DNA of 64,000 bases from Ypsolopha sequella (Eukaryota > Arthropoda > Insecta > Lepidoptera > Ypsolophidae), in assembly GCA_934047225.1 (NCBI GenBank), contig CAKOHE010000057.1:1-64000 (forward strand). Reading direction: 5' to 3'. Each line of letters starts with the position of its first letter. Within the stretch, counting starts at the first letter, position 1. Below, one piece after another: positions 22,108 to 35,400 of the stretch. Below the pieces are notes generated by a model. It was given only the letters and a program-made list of their open reading frames with translations, was not told the DNA's origin and did no database searches. Made by a program: the position numbers and the translations under genes.

Positions 22108-22965
22108 CCCGACTACGGCGAAGCTCTCCATCTTGGGTTATGATTTTGACCGGAATGTATGTATGTATGAATGTTCATCTGTTCCCTCATATCTTCTAAA
22201 CTACTTATCATAATTTCACAAATGAGGTATCGCTGGAAGCGTCTTGATCGTTTGCTGGTTATAGGGTACGTGACGTTATATTAAATTGATTAAAGTGCCC
22301 TCTAGAGGGCATAAAGTCATGAACTAAAAAAAATTTCTTAATTATGCCGTATTGGGTATCAAATGAAAGGGCTTAATTTGCACATTTCAAAAAATATACA
22401 TTGTTAGCTGTTGCTTGCGGCTTTGCTTGCCTGCACCCGATAATTGGGAATAATTTCTATAAAATCAAGCTTCACTCCAATCCTTCCCAAAATATATATA
22501 TAATAAATACGTATTTATATGTAAAGCGGCTCTGCATATACTTTATCATGAAATTATATCCCCAAAATAATTTAAATAAAAAATGAGTTCAAAAACTAAA
22601 ACCCGACTACTGTAATATCACGCTCTAAAAAGTATGAAACAAGAAATAATTCTCATCTGAAATTGTTATGTACAAACGAATCAATATTTATCGTCTATTA
22701 AATAAACAACTTACGCGTAACACATTTCAATGTATTTAATAAATATTCATAGTGATGTTCAGAGGATAGCCGTGGTCTTATGCCACCTACCCTAAAAAAC
22801 AATACATTCGTCAGCTTTAGGTGTAAGTTGTTTATTTAATCGACGATAAATATTGATTCGTTTGTACATAACAATTTCAGATGAGAATATTTTCTTGTTT
22901 CATACTTTTTAGAGCGTGATATTACAGTAGCCGGGTTTTAGTTTTTGAACTCATTTTTTATTTGA
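22108..22965. mobile_element. Element with ACCCGACTAC-type ends and a strong inverted repeat
   Basis: ACCCGACTACGGCGAAGC at about 22108 is a common repeat start in Lepidoptera, and GTAGCCGGGT occurs in reverse near 22927. Within it, 22572-22716 and 22821-22965 form near-perfect inverted arms of about 145 bp (TACAAACGAATCAATATTTA and its complement), with about 105 bases between. No ORF. Confidence 0.6.
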
Positions 22966-23019
22966 TGTTTTGTTTTTACTATGTACGTGTACGTCTTTAT
23001 TTTTTGTAAATAGGTGTAA

Positions 23020-23165
23020 GTTTTTATGGTCAATTTTTGCTGTTTCTAGTATTATGGACATTTATGGACACATCATCAGCAAATAGAACACTAATAGCAT
23101 TTAGGATTTTTGGCAAATCGTTAATATACAGGAGAAACAGTGACAACGGAGGTTAGCACTCTAAT
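23020..23165 (-). pseudogene. LINE reverse transcriptase core fragment
   Basis: The minus strand encodes PPLSLFLLYINDLPKILNAI then SVLFADDVSIN, the FADD catalytic box of a Jockey/CR1-like reverse transcriptase. It is short and truncated on both sides. Confidence 0.75.
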
Positions 23166-23282
23166 CTGCTTGTAAACTTCTTGGTTAAATTCATTCGATT
23201 CCTGTACTATTACAGATTCGAACCCATACATAGTGATTTTTTTAATTTGCCACGTTTTGTTCGATTTAAAACTTCAACTTAC

Positions 23283-23411
23283 ATCTTCAGATTCAGGTAC
23301 AGTTTCTTCAGTTTGTGGCGGTAGACGACGTTTCAGTTTAGACAGCGGCAACGGTGGCAAGTCCTGATAGCCGCGTGAAACAGTTTCAAAGTGACGATTT
23401 ACTTCCGTGGA
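23283..23411 (-). CDS. Coiled-coil gene, exon 11 (last recognised)
   Basis: The acceptor TTGATTCCAG precedes STEVNRHFETVSRGYQDLPP through PLPLSKLKRRLPPQTEE and ESED. The strong donor GTAAGT follows. If unspliced, the frame reads two more codons and stops at TGA 23274-23276. So either the protein ends here or a final exon lies further down and was not recognised among the transposons. Confidence 0.75.
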
Positions 23412-26400
23412 CTGGAATCAAAAATTTGGAAACATAATGACATTGATGACGCTTTGCTCTGCTCGCCTGTATATTGTTTTAGCAAAGTTAAACCTTGCTT
23501 AATAAGATCTAAAGGACTTTCAAAACGACCTCAATATACGGGAACACAGCAATTTTTTTATTAAGTATATGGTGACCTGAGATTGAGCACTTCATTTTGC
23601 ATCAAGTAGAACTGAACTCTATGACGTTTTATTATTGTTAAAATAGCGCGCTGAGCCGTTGTTGTTACGACAACCGAAATATCACGCGCTCTCAAAAAAC
23701 CGTGTTTTTATTAAATAACTCCGCTTCTGGTTAAAATAAAAACACGATTTGTTCAAACTACTAGATATCATTCAAACAAATTTTATAAAACTTCTCGAAG
23801 TCAAACGCTATGCTGTATTCTTTTTTCACCGGAAAAAATGGTTATATTTGTTTTTTTCCAAAGTTATATTTATTTTTGTTACGCTAGATATCAATGATAT
23901 TATTAAAACCTCATTAATTTAATTTAATTTGAAAATTGTAGTGAGAGAAGCTTTTTTTGTCTTTGAAAAAGTTGTATTTACTTGAAGTTTCTTTTTCTGT
24001 GTTTTTTGGTGGAATAAAGTGTTTTGTAAGAAACAATTGTAAAGTTATTTAGTACTTCGACTAAGCTAAATTTAACTAATTTTATGATTAGAAGCCCTAT
24101 AGTTGGAACTATAAGCATTACAACAAGGAATCTAAAATTTGACAGATGTGTACACGGTACGTACACAGAGAAGCAATGCATAGACTCAATAAAGTTGATT
24201 GGGTTAGTTTCAGCCTATAAATAGAGGTTTACAAAAGATTTTTTTTGACGTGTTTTCTTCAAACATACTTCATAAACTTAGGAGAACATAGGCGTATTTT
24301 TTTAATGACTGGGTTTCCCACAAGGAAGTCATCCAAATTATGTCATATAGGTATATGCCTCATCTTTCCCCTTAACTCAAAGTCTCGCATGTTTCGCGTT
24401 ACTTTTAGCATAATACTTAGTCTATGCTTTTAGCTTAACGGTCTATATGTTAAGAAAGTGCTGCCACTTTAGAAAAAAAAAACATTATTTACTTATGTAC
24501 TAGAATAGTTATTGAAAATCTGCTCAAGTAAATTCGTAGATAGTATAACAATGACCCAATTTAAATAGCATAGTTTTCATAAACAGCATCTTTGATGAGC
24601 TAAAATTTTAACTTTTGTGAAATAATTGAGAAATCGAGAAAAAAGAAACAGTTGTCTTATACAACTTATCTTATGCCAGTCAGGCTGTATAACGTGCCCT
24701 TAGAGCGGGTACATACTTTCAAGTACCTGGGTCATATTGTGACACCCGACCTGAAGGATGACGATGATATTGAACGAGAAAGGAGGGCGTTGTCGGTGCG
24801 AGCAAATATGATAGCCCGCAGGTTTGCCCGTAGCTCGAAGGAAGTAAAAATTACCTTATTCCGAGCCTTTTGCACATCTTTTTATACGGGCACACTGTGG
24901 TTATCATACACGCAGAAGTCGTACAACGCTCTTCGCGTTCAATACAATAATGCGATGAGGGCACTGTTGCGGCTGCCCCGCTTCTGCAGCGCGTCGGGGA
25001 TGTTCGCCGCAGTGCACGTTGACTGCTTTTATACCACCATGCGCAGGCGAGCAACTGCGATGGCGGGCAGGGTGCGGGACAGCGGTAACAGTCTCCTCAG
25101 TGTCGCCAGCAGGTCGGACGGGCCCTTTATGAAACATTGGCAGGCGCTACACACTCCGTCGTACCAAGTATGGAGCAGATAGCGTCAGCATCAACACTTT
25201 GTGGTTATTATTGTTTCTGTGTATTTCTTTTTTTTTGTATTCTTTTTAAATTTTAGTATTTTAGCAATTTATTTATAAATATGGATTAATTTATCTGAAA
25301 TAAATGAATATTATTATTATTATTATACATTTTGGTCGGGTAGTTATGTAACTTTTCTTTGGAACAGCTGATTGTTTATTCGCGATTCGAAGGTTGGTTC
25401 CATAGTAAAAGCTTTTCGAATCAACGAGTACTACCACCAGTTTCCGGCTTTCGCAGTTTCATCTTAACACCCAGTATATTTATATTATTAGAGATTTGCA
25501 TATACAGCTAGTGGAAATGTTGATTGACACGGAGCGACTGTCATGCACTAAAAGCTGCACGGAGCGGTTGAACCGCGTAGCACTGTCACCGGCCTTGCAA
25601 TTTATGTATGAGTTTTGAATTTATAAAATGACTTCAGTTTGCTTATATCCAGTTTGAAGGACCAAGTATACTTACTTCAACAGCGTCACTGTCCATACTG
25701 CTGTCACTAAATATTGTATACAGTAAACTTTCTGGATCTTCTGGTTGACGTTTGGTAGAGACGGCGGCGCTTCGGAAAATTTCCGATGGTCTCGTGTTCT
25801 AAAAAATTAATAAGAAACAAATATATATATATTGAAACTTGAGCTTTCAATTTATTTAAATTATTTATAGATAGAATAGAATAATAATAATAGAGAAATA
25901 TTTTCGAAATTGATTCGCCCTAAAATGCGCCGAAATATATGTAGAAATATTTATTTATGATATCTATAAATAACTTCAATAAACTAAATTAGTTTTTAAC
26001 GTTTAGACACCTCTACTTGGCCAACTTAATTTAATTTTCAATGCAAGTGAAATTTTTATGAATTTAATTTTCAATGAATTTTAGATGTCTGTCAGGGAAA
26101 CAGGGAAAATTGGAAACTGTCAGGAATTTTAAGAAAAGAGAAAAACATAAGAAATTAAATTATAATCAAGGAATGAAATCTAATAATTAACAACCAATGT
26201 GATTAATTAATTATTCATCTGATCCTCGTACTTTTTATTGCTAGGTGCTTTCAGAAACTGCTGGTCTTTCATAACAATTTTGTGAAACTCTTCACATGAT
26301 GTGTTCTTCAGATTGAACCTGTGTCTACAGTAGAGCCTATGGTAGAAGCTATGGACAGTCTCTCCTTTGTCCACTGCGCATCCATTAATGAAAACACTCG

Positions 26401-29400
26401 TTCGACGTTAGCATTTTGTGCTTGAATTGCAAACACAAAACAGCAAATTTTGTTCAGTTCTTCCAGTCTTTCACAGCTGACGGATTTTATCCTCTCATTT
26501 TAACAATAATTGGACTTAGATTAAAACAAAAAAATGCAAAATTTTACGAAAAAAAAAGTTGACTACGATACTTTTTAAAATACGATACTTTTTTGTCAAA
26601 ATGTCAGAAAATTTATTGTAGAGTCAGGGATTTTTTCAGGAAAACTTATTTTCGGATCTGGTTACCCTAATTACACCTCGCCCATCGGAAGATCTCACCT
26701 TCTCCCGAAAATAACAAGTCTGGCAAACTTTTTTGATATTTACAGTGGTACCGCCACTGGTCCTGTAATGCACTCTTATATTATTTAGAGTGTCCAAAGT
26801 CTTAATCTTAATAATTATAGTATTTTTATGTATACCTTTTGGTTCCTAACCGGTAGGATAACTGAAACAGCGTTGTCATCTTGTTCGGGCTGCTCCTGCG
26901 GTGGTTGAAGCATGCGGCCGGTGAGTTCCCTTTGTATGTTGTCTACTGTGCCTTGCATACCCGCAATTTTATCATGGAGTTTCTCCTAAAAGTTTAGAAA
27001 TAATAATTATTAGACCATTTTTTTTTATTTATTTGTTTATTATCAACAACGAAAATCTAACATTACAGAATTGCCTAATTCGTTAGTCTAGTAATTCTAA
27101 ATTTTCACAAAACAATATAAATATATCATTAAACTAACATATACAAATCTTAAGTACTGACACTATTACTTAATTACGATTTGTTGCCTTGACGTCGAGT
27201 CCCACCACGTCGAGTAGCCTCTACGTCTACTCAACAAACTGTCGCTTTTAGTACCGCCACGTCGAACCGTTGAAAAATCCTCGCTTTTGTTACCGGCACG
27301 TCTACTAACAGTTTACAAATGTACAGTCATACGAATATTTGAACAGTCTTCTTTGAAAAAGCATACACCCATCGCAACACCGGTTTACCTAACTTCTGCG
27401 ACGTCTCAAAATTAGTACAAGTGGGCCTCGTTTACTGCAATTATTTATGTTGATTTTTATTTGTAATCATTAAAAGATTTAAGATTGGAAAAAAAATGTT
27501 TCATTGACTGTACTTTTTCTCACAGTAGACGTGGCGGCACCTAATGCGTGAACTTTTCACTATAAAAAAGTAAATACAAAAAAAATAGTAGACGTAGAGG
27601 CTACTCGACGTGGTGGGACTCGACGTCAAGGCAACAAATCTTAATTACTACTTAGTACATATACTAAATATGGCCCCTGTGAACTCGCTCAGCGAACAAG
27701 AAAACACATCAATGTGTTCGATACCAAAAAAAAGTTTTTTTTTCGAAACCACTTACTCCACTATAACGTCATCTACGTATTTCATTTTTGAGTAAATGTA
27801 TATTTGATTAAGATTCTCACAGAAGGAAAACGCGATTGGATGAAATTTTCTCGATAGAATTTAATTCCGAAAAGACCTCTAAATTGTTTTGTTTTTTCCT
27901 GTTATTCTGAAATCCTAACTAATTTCATTGTGAAATTGCATTCAAAATGTGGATATTATGTATTAGTAAATTTTCTCGATAGAATTTAATTCCAAAGATA
28001 CCTCTAAATTGTTTTATTTTCTCCTGTAAAACTGAAATCCTAACTAATTTCATTGTGAAATTGCATTCAAAATGTGGATATTATGTATTTGTAAAGTCTC
28101 CTTGAAAATCTTTTTGAAAAAATAGCTTAATACATTTTATATTAATAAAAAACCTCAGCGTCTCTGGCGACATTAACGGTGCGGCCGCGTCAGTGCCGCC
28201 GCGACAGAGCGACTATATTACGAACTATGTAAATGTATGGGAGCGTACCTATTTAATTAACCCATGACTTAAACCAAATCATTTAAAAAATGACACACGA
28301 AAATAAAAGTAAACAATGGAATTTGCACTCCAGAACGGCGATTCTGGTGCTTGTGCAAAAATTGCGAAAGCAGAAAAGTCAATCATTTCCGTAGAAAATC
28401 ACTCAAAATCTGCCGTAGTAAATTTTCGCCGTCCAGGACTTTTATACGCTTGTAGCTTTTGTGTGTATTTGATTTTGGTAAATGTTTTAGGTTCAATTCA
28501 TGGTACGAAAAAAGTAACACAAATTCAAAATTTTGGTAAATATTAATAAATAAGGGCATTATCAGTGAATTGCGTAAATTAGGATTTCTGGCGAACACCG
28601 TGCCTTTAAGTTGCTTGAGTCGACCAAACATCGCCAGAAACTATATTGGAATAACGCTCATATCAGCGTGCACTGCATTACGAGGTTGCTGGGTCTCCGG
28701 ATAGCGCAAAATAGGAGAAAATAATAGTTTTCACATGGACGCGATGGACAGATAAATATTCCAAAAATATTTTTTCTGAGCAATATTTTCCTTGTGTTTT
28801 AGTGCAACAACTATACAAATATTCCATAAATATTTTTTCTAAGCAATATTTTCCTTTTAAGAACTATAAAATTACCATTAGTGGTTTCAAAGACATAACC
28901 AAATTTACTTAATTTTAGTCAAAAACAGCTTGAGTTTGAACAATATTTACATGCTGTTAATACAATGTGTATTTCACGCGAGAATAATAAAATGAAGTTG
29001 TTCTTTATAGTTTACATTTTTTTTTTAATTCATTTATTTCATTTAATTTCTAGTAATTGCGCTACCCTTAATTGTTTTTTTTTGTCTTTTGTAAAACTGA
29101 AGCAAATATAACTTTAATTTTTTTATAATTATTTTTGACGAGTATACCTATGACACGTAATCACTGTTTTCAAGTTACCAAGACTCATATCGGAATAAAA
29201 CATAAACAGATTAAATTAAATATAACATTCGATTGTACTAATAATAATAATAATAAAACACACAATATATATAATAACAGCTCACCACGGCTACACACAC
29301 ATGCCTGTCGCATGCCTGTTGCAACAGTGGCGTATGTAGGGACAATCAAGCCTGTCCGCGATCATTGCCAGGATTGTGTTGGCGCTGGCCCGCACTCTGT

Positions 29401-32400
29401 GTAGCAGAGACGCGCATCGTCTGCGCATGGTCACATGGAAGCAGTCAATGCGAGCCCAGGCGAACATGCCCGATGCGCTACAGTATCGGGGCAGCCTCAA
29501 CACCGCCCTGAGCGCGTTATTATACTGGACTCGGACAGCTCCGTACGACCTCTGAGTGTAGCTAGCCCACAGGCTGCACGTGTAAAGCGATGTACAGAAA
29601 GCCCTAAATAGGGTTAGTTTTACCTCAGTAGAACAACGTGCAAACCTGCGAGCCAACATATTTGCTCTAATCGACAAGGCCCTCCGTTCCCGCTCAATAT
29701 CAGCATTATCCCTGAGGTTGGTTGTGATAAGATGACCCAGGTATTTGAACTGTTCAACCCTGACTAAAGGAACACCGTATAGTCGAACAGGCGGCACGCT
29801 GTGAGGGCTCCCTGTACCGGCCTCAAAGACAAGGTACTGACTTTTCTCCACATTATACTTAAGCCCGTGGCTTAAGGCGGACTCCTCACATATCAACAGT
29901 GATCTGACACCACAGACCGATGCGCTCAACAACACCATGTCATCTGCATAACTCAGATTATTGACACAAACTCCATCTATATGACAACCGACATGCTGAC
30001 TGCTGAGCGCAACGATCAGTCCGTTTATATAACGGTTAAAAAGTGCAGGGGAAGTCAACCCCCCCTGCCTCACCCCACACTCCATCTGATAAGGCTCCGA
30101 CAATGCACCCGCCCATCTGACATTGTTGGGTACTCGGTTATGTAAATTATAATGTGTACGAAACGTAAAAGTTTAAAGTTAAAGTTTCAAAATAAAGAAA
30201 GAAAAAAAAACTAAAAATATTGAAAAGTTACTTTGAATTCCTTACTTTAGAAAAAAAATACTATATTTTGTATCAGTAGACAGGTCATACTTATTCCAAC
30301 GCCAATTACGTTTTCCATGATTTTTGTGATCTTTCAGATTTTTTTCTCGATGGTTGTATCAAATCTGACACGTAATAATGTAGTTCACCTCCGTAACTAA
30401 TTACACAATTTTTATTGGTAAAAAATATTTTGATTTAATATGCTAAATTGTCCAAACGCGAGAGCATGTTTGAACACTAAATTAATCAAAGGTTTTAACT
30501 CGGTGCAGGACAACGACAACTCCGATGCGAAACGAGACGTATCGCGACAATAAAGCGCATATTTGGCTGGCTGATCTAAACAAACACCTCACGCTTTGCC
30601 CCACGCCGTTCGAACTGTGCTGAGCTAGTCTCACCCTTTGCGTTGGAAATAATAATTATTTCCGAATACCTTAATTGTGCCTCGATTACTTGTTATTTCT
30701 TATTCTGTTTTAATTAATTAGAACATTGATGATACTTCCAAGTGGTGTATGTGCTTATTTTGCTTGTTCAATGTTCATAAGTCATTTAAAGAAGCCTTGT
30801 AAAAGTACTCGATTTTAGGGCGAAAACCTATAAATATAAATATTTTTCTGGTCTTTAACGCGATGTTTCTGAAAAAGTCAGGGACATACACCACTTGATA
30901 TTGACCGTCTTAATGAAAATCTAAAATTTATTTGATTGAATTGTTCCACTTTCGCGAGCTATTATGGTTTTTAGATATGTATGAAGTACGATTCGGAGCG
31001 GGTTCTTAACACAAACTTATATAAACTCTTGTTATTTCCCCATGCCGTATTTGATAGCAAAGGTGATTTTTAATTCACTAACTCTAGATTATATTTTATA
31101 TACTCACCTTTTCGGCTCTCAGCTCCATGATAATAGACATGTGCTTTGAAAGTTCTTTCTCTTTATCCTAGAACATATCAAAAAAAGAAAAAATATATTT
31201 AAAATATAGCAAAGCCTAGGGTGTTTTTTATTACAGGATGGTAAGATGATAACCTTTTTCTTAAAACAGCGTATTAACTTGAAATTTGTTTAAAAATAAA
31301 TATAAAACAATTGAACACTACTTTTTCACCATATCGAAGATTGGCTGGAAGAGATTTCTATAGAAATAAGTTTGCCCTTGTTTATACAACTATTTTCGTT
31401 TTAAATAGTGTTGATATTCAAGTTTCTTTTTCATGTGCAATAAAGATTAAAGAACTTTTTAGAACAGCTATTTTTTTTCGCGTTTGAAGCGTTTCAAGGG
31501 TACAACACAAGAAGTTTATAACCGGACTGAGTGCTAAGCTCTATTGAAAGCCGCACGCTTAAATACATTTTCTTAATTAGTAATCAATGTGCAATAATTA
31601 TATTATTTTACTAAATTATGCTAAATATAATATCAAAATATTGTGTCCATTTTTGGTTTGTAATCTGGTCGTGATAGCGGTTGAAAGTCTGTGCGGCCTA
31701 CACAAATTTGTAAGGGAAAACTCTGTTCGAAAATAGATGAGTACACACCACCTGCCTTTTCTCTTTGGGAATCTGCCATCAGCTGTGACAATTTATCTCG
31801 GCGACTCGTAGTTTTATATGAGAATCGAGGCGACCCCCGTAGTTTTAACAAAAAATTACATGTTATTTTGCAAACGCTTTTTTACTGCTTTACATTGTTT
31901 GAGAAAAGCATTATACAACGTGTAACAGAAAGGTATAACCATATTTGAAGAGCTTATTCAGTGAATGGTATAGACCAACTTTTACTATGGAGCCAACCCT
32001 GAAATCTCGAAAAATAAATCTGCCCTTCCATACATTTCGGCCGAGCTGCATTGCATTTTTCTATGAAACAATAAACATTTTTTTTCGGGATACAGATTTT
32101 GTTCCATTGTAAAAGTTGTTCTATACCATTGACTGAATAAGCTCTTCAAATATGGTTACACCTTTCTGTTACACTTTGTATATGCCTCGCAGTGGCGTGC
32201 ATAGAACTTTTTTTAGGAAAAACGTTATCAAATTAACAACCTATATTGGATTTCTTTAAATTAATTTACCTTGACAACAACTTCATGGTGTTCAACCTGT
32301 CTCAGGAATTTCGTCTCTTTTTCCTGTCCTTTCTCTCTCTCTACGTCAAGCTCTCTCTTCATCTTGTCTATATTGGTCTCCAGTCTGTTGCGCACTTCCA

Positions 32401-35400
32401 TACACATTTTGATCTCGTTCATCAATTTCGAGATTGTTTCCCCTTTTGACGTGTTTTCGTTGTGTTTGGTTTCTATAGTACCGGTCAGTTCCTGTATTTT
32501 CTCTTCGTTGGTGGTTCTGAAATGAAACAATAGTATTTTCTGCAACTATAACATAATGTGAGACATTGGGACACGAGTGCTTGTAATAGACTGCGCGAGT
32601 GTCCCAATGTCTAATTTTGTCCAGATGCACACAACAGTTTATCTACAACCATCAGAAATATCTTCTTCACGTGACACTACTTATAATTTTTCAACCAAGA
32701 ATTCACGAAAAATTGGACACACTCGTCATGGATAATATGGATATTGTCATGATACGGTGTTGATACCTGAGACCATGGAATTAGTATGACATGCCTGAGA
32801 CCAATCAGAAGCGAGAACGTTTAAAGAAGGCTCGGCTTAAGAAATTAAGACGGACCGTTATCGCTTGTGATTGCTTCTCTAATAAATTTGGCCATTGGCT
32901 AATATCAACGCAGAATTGCGATGTTATAATGTAATATTATAACATCGGCCAAACAATGTAGGTACTTATAAAACCGCTTTGGGGTTTCTATAGTGGACTG
33001 CCGCACGAATTATAGGTTTGGGGGGGAGGGGGAGGGGGAGGGGGGGAGGGGGTATACCCTCTGTACCACTCCCCCCCCACGGAAACCCATAATTGCTGAG
33101 ATATTGATGATCAAAGTTTTGAGGTTAAGTCACCTCCGATCAATCATTTTCTATCATTTCCTATCAAAATAGTGTCGAATTAAGGACTTACTAGTGAACA
33201 GAGGCAGATTCGGTTCTGGCGCTACTAGTGAACCGAGGCAGATTCGGTTCTGGCACTCGCCGGCCGCTGTCGCGGCACGCTCGCTTCGCTCGCTCGGCTC
33301 GTGTGTTGTGGTTCACAGATAACCTAACCTAACAACTTGTTTTTGGGACTTACTAGTGAAAAGAGGCAGATTCGGTTCTGGCACTACTAGTGAACCGAGG
33401 CAGATTCGGTTCTGGCACTCGCCGGCCGCTGCCGCGGCACGCTCGCTTCGCTCGCTCGGCTCGTGCGTTGTGGTTCACAGATAACCTAACCTAACCTAAC
33501 CTGATTTGTTTTTGGGTCTTACTAGTGAACAGAGGCAAAAGGGGTAAATGCGCTTTTTTTGCACAAAAAATTATAAACTTTAAAAATTAATATCTAAAAA
33601 ACTACACGTTTCCTAACGATAATATTTTAGAATTATAATCTTACATCACCTAGCTAACTACCAATATAATTATTTCTAACAAATTCGTGCGGCAGTCAAC
33701 TATAGCCAACCCACCGCTTTTGATATTGTAACTACCCTATTGTAGTATGGGAGTATATAGATAAAATATTATTAAATAGCAAAGTAATGAAAATATTGTA
33801 ATATTTATTATTCTAATTGTTACTGGTAACACCATCTATTTGAATCTATTTGACTATTCATCATTTGAATCGATGTGGAAATGAAAGTCACCGTCGACAT
33901 TTGATACACCCGCTTTTCTCCAACGATTATTACGTCCCAAACGTGATGGGTAGTCAACGTTAACGTGCCTTCCGAAGCGTCGACCGAACACAAATTAATA
34001 TGCACCGCGGGGATTGAACCCACGACCTCTGGTTTATCAGGCGAGTACTGTACCACTCGGCCACAGAGATGGTCATTATTATCTACATATTTGCTATTTA
34101 CCTGCACTGTTGCAAAGCCTCTTGCAGCTCAGCGGTTTTGGTTTGGCAGTTGTCAATAACAGCTTTCAGCTGCTCAATACTAGTGGTTTTATCTTGAACA
34201 TCCTCAGTAGCCTTAGTCAGCTCGGAAAGGACACTGTCTTTTTCAATTTTCAATGTCGCCAGTTGAGATGTTAAACTTTCTGTTTGTTTCTCAGCCACCT
34301 CGAGAAGCTGAAAATATGTTTTATTTCTATCAACTCAGATCATTATTACCAAGGGCCCCTTTTAATGTGGATGCAACAGATCGCGTTCCGAAACGTAAAA
34401 CTTATGATTTTTATTCTTATTTTTGATTAAAAAGTTTATTTTACAGCATTAAGGTGATATTTAAATATTTAGCGTTTCTGTTACTCCATATGCGAAAAAA
34501 ACATCAGTGCGCGAGGGACGGACTCGGGCAAAAGTAGGAAAAGTGGTTTTTTTATTAAGGGGCTACCTGGCCACCAACGAAATTGAGTCGATATGTGTCG
34601 GTACAAATATCGATAGAAACTATATTGGAAATAACATTCATATCATCCCTGCATAATGACGTCGCTGGGTCTCCGGATAGCGCAAAATAGGAGAAAATTA
34701 TTATTATTTTCACATGGACGCTATGCACTTTTTTTTTATCAACAGCAATTTTTGGATGACGCTGGGAAGAGGCGCCTTAATATAAAATGTACTTAAGTTG
34801 CTATCAAAATTTCATTTAACCAGGTCCTAGATACTGTTAAAACTGATCTAATTCTGATCTGATCTAATATTCGCAGTCCATATGTAATTCCAAATTGTAA
34901 AATCAGGAGAAAAGGTATCGAAAAAGGCCTCATTTCAATAAATATCTTTGTCGAGCCTTTCTTCAACCGCGTTTATGTTCAGCAGATCCCTAGAAAAATA
35001 TGCCAAACATAATATTACTATTTTATCAAAAAATGCAAGCTCTAAATGTGTCGATTTCTTTTCTGTGGCTCCTTAAGGGTCTGTATAAGGTCAGGTGCAA
35101 TACTTCAAATTACCATTTCACATTGTGTAACTTGGTCAATCGGTTCAATAAAAATAATATAGATAGTAGACTATAAAGCTGATCTAAATATCTTGGAAAA
35201 AAACGCAAAAGATACGCTCGCTCGATAGAAAAAAATCACGAAGTTACCTCTAAATTTCAAGTTTTTCCATAGTTAAAGGGCCTTCCTTTAATTATCTTGA
35301 AATTTGTATTAAAAATAAGTGAACAATCACCCCGTCTAAACATCATCTAGAAGCTGAGTTATTAAATAAAATCGCAGTTTTTCGTGAGCGCGTGTTTCTT

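Larger units (their letters stand above)
32556..33770. repeat. Interspersed repeat copy A, interrupted by a later insertion
   Basis: 32556-32980 plus 33713-33770 match 39349-39820 in order: CCTGAGACCAATCAGAAG, ATAACATC-GCCAAACAATGTA, and after the insert GCTTTTGATATTGTAA and GTAT/GTGGGAGT. The insert at 32981-33712 duplicated ACCGCTTT. The repeat type is unknown. Confidence 0.65.

Noticed and set aside
32261..32630. Plus-strand and alternative minus frames over exon 7
   Set aside because: Shadows of the coiled-coil exon; the phase agrees only for the minus frame called.
33990..34080. Possible tRNA gene (A and B boxes)
   Set aside because: Aminoacyl stem and 3' end do not close, and a SINE body follows.
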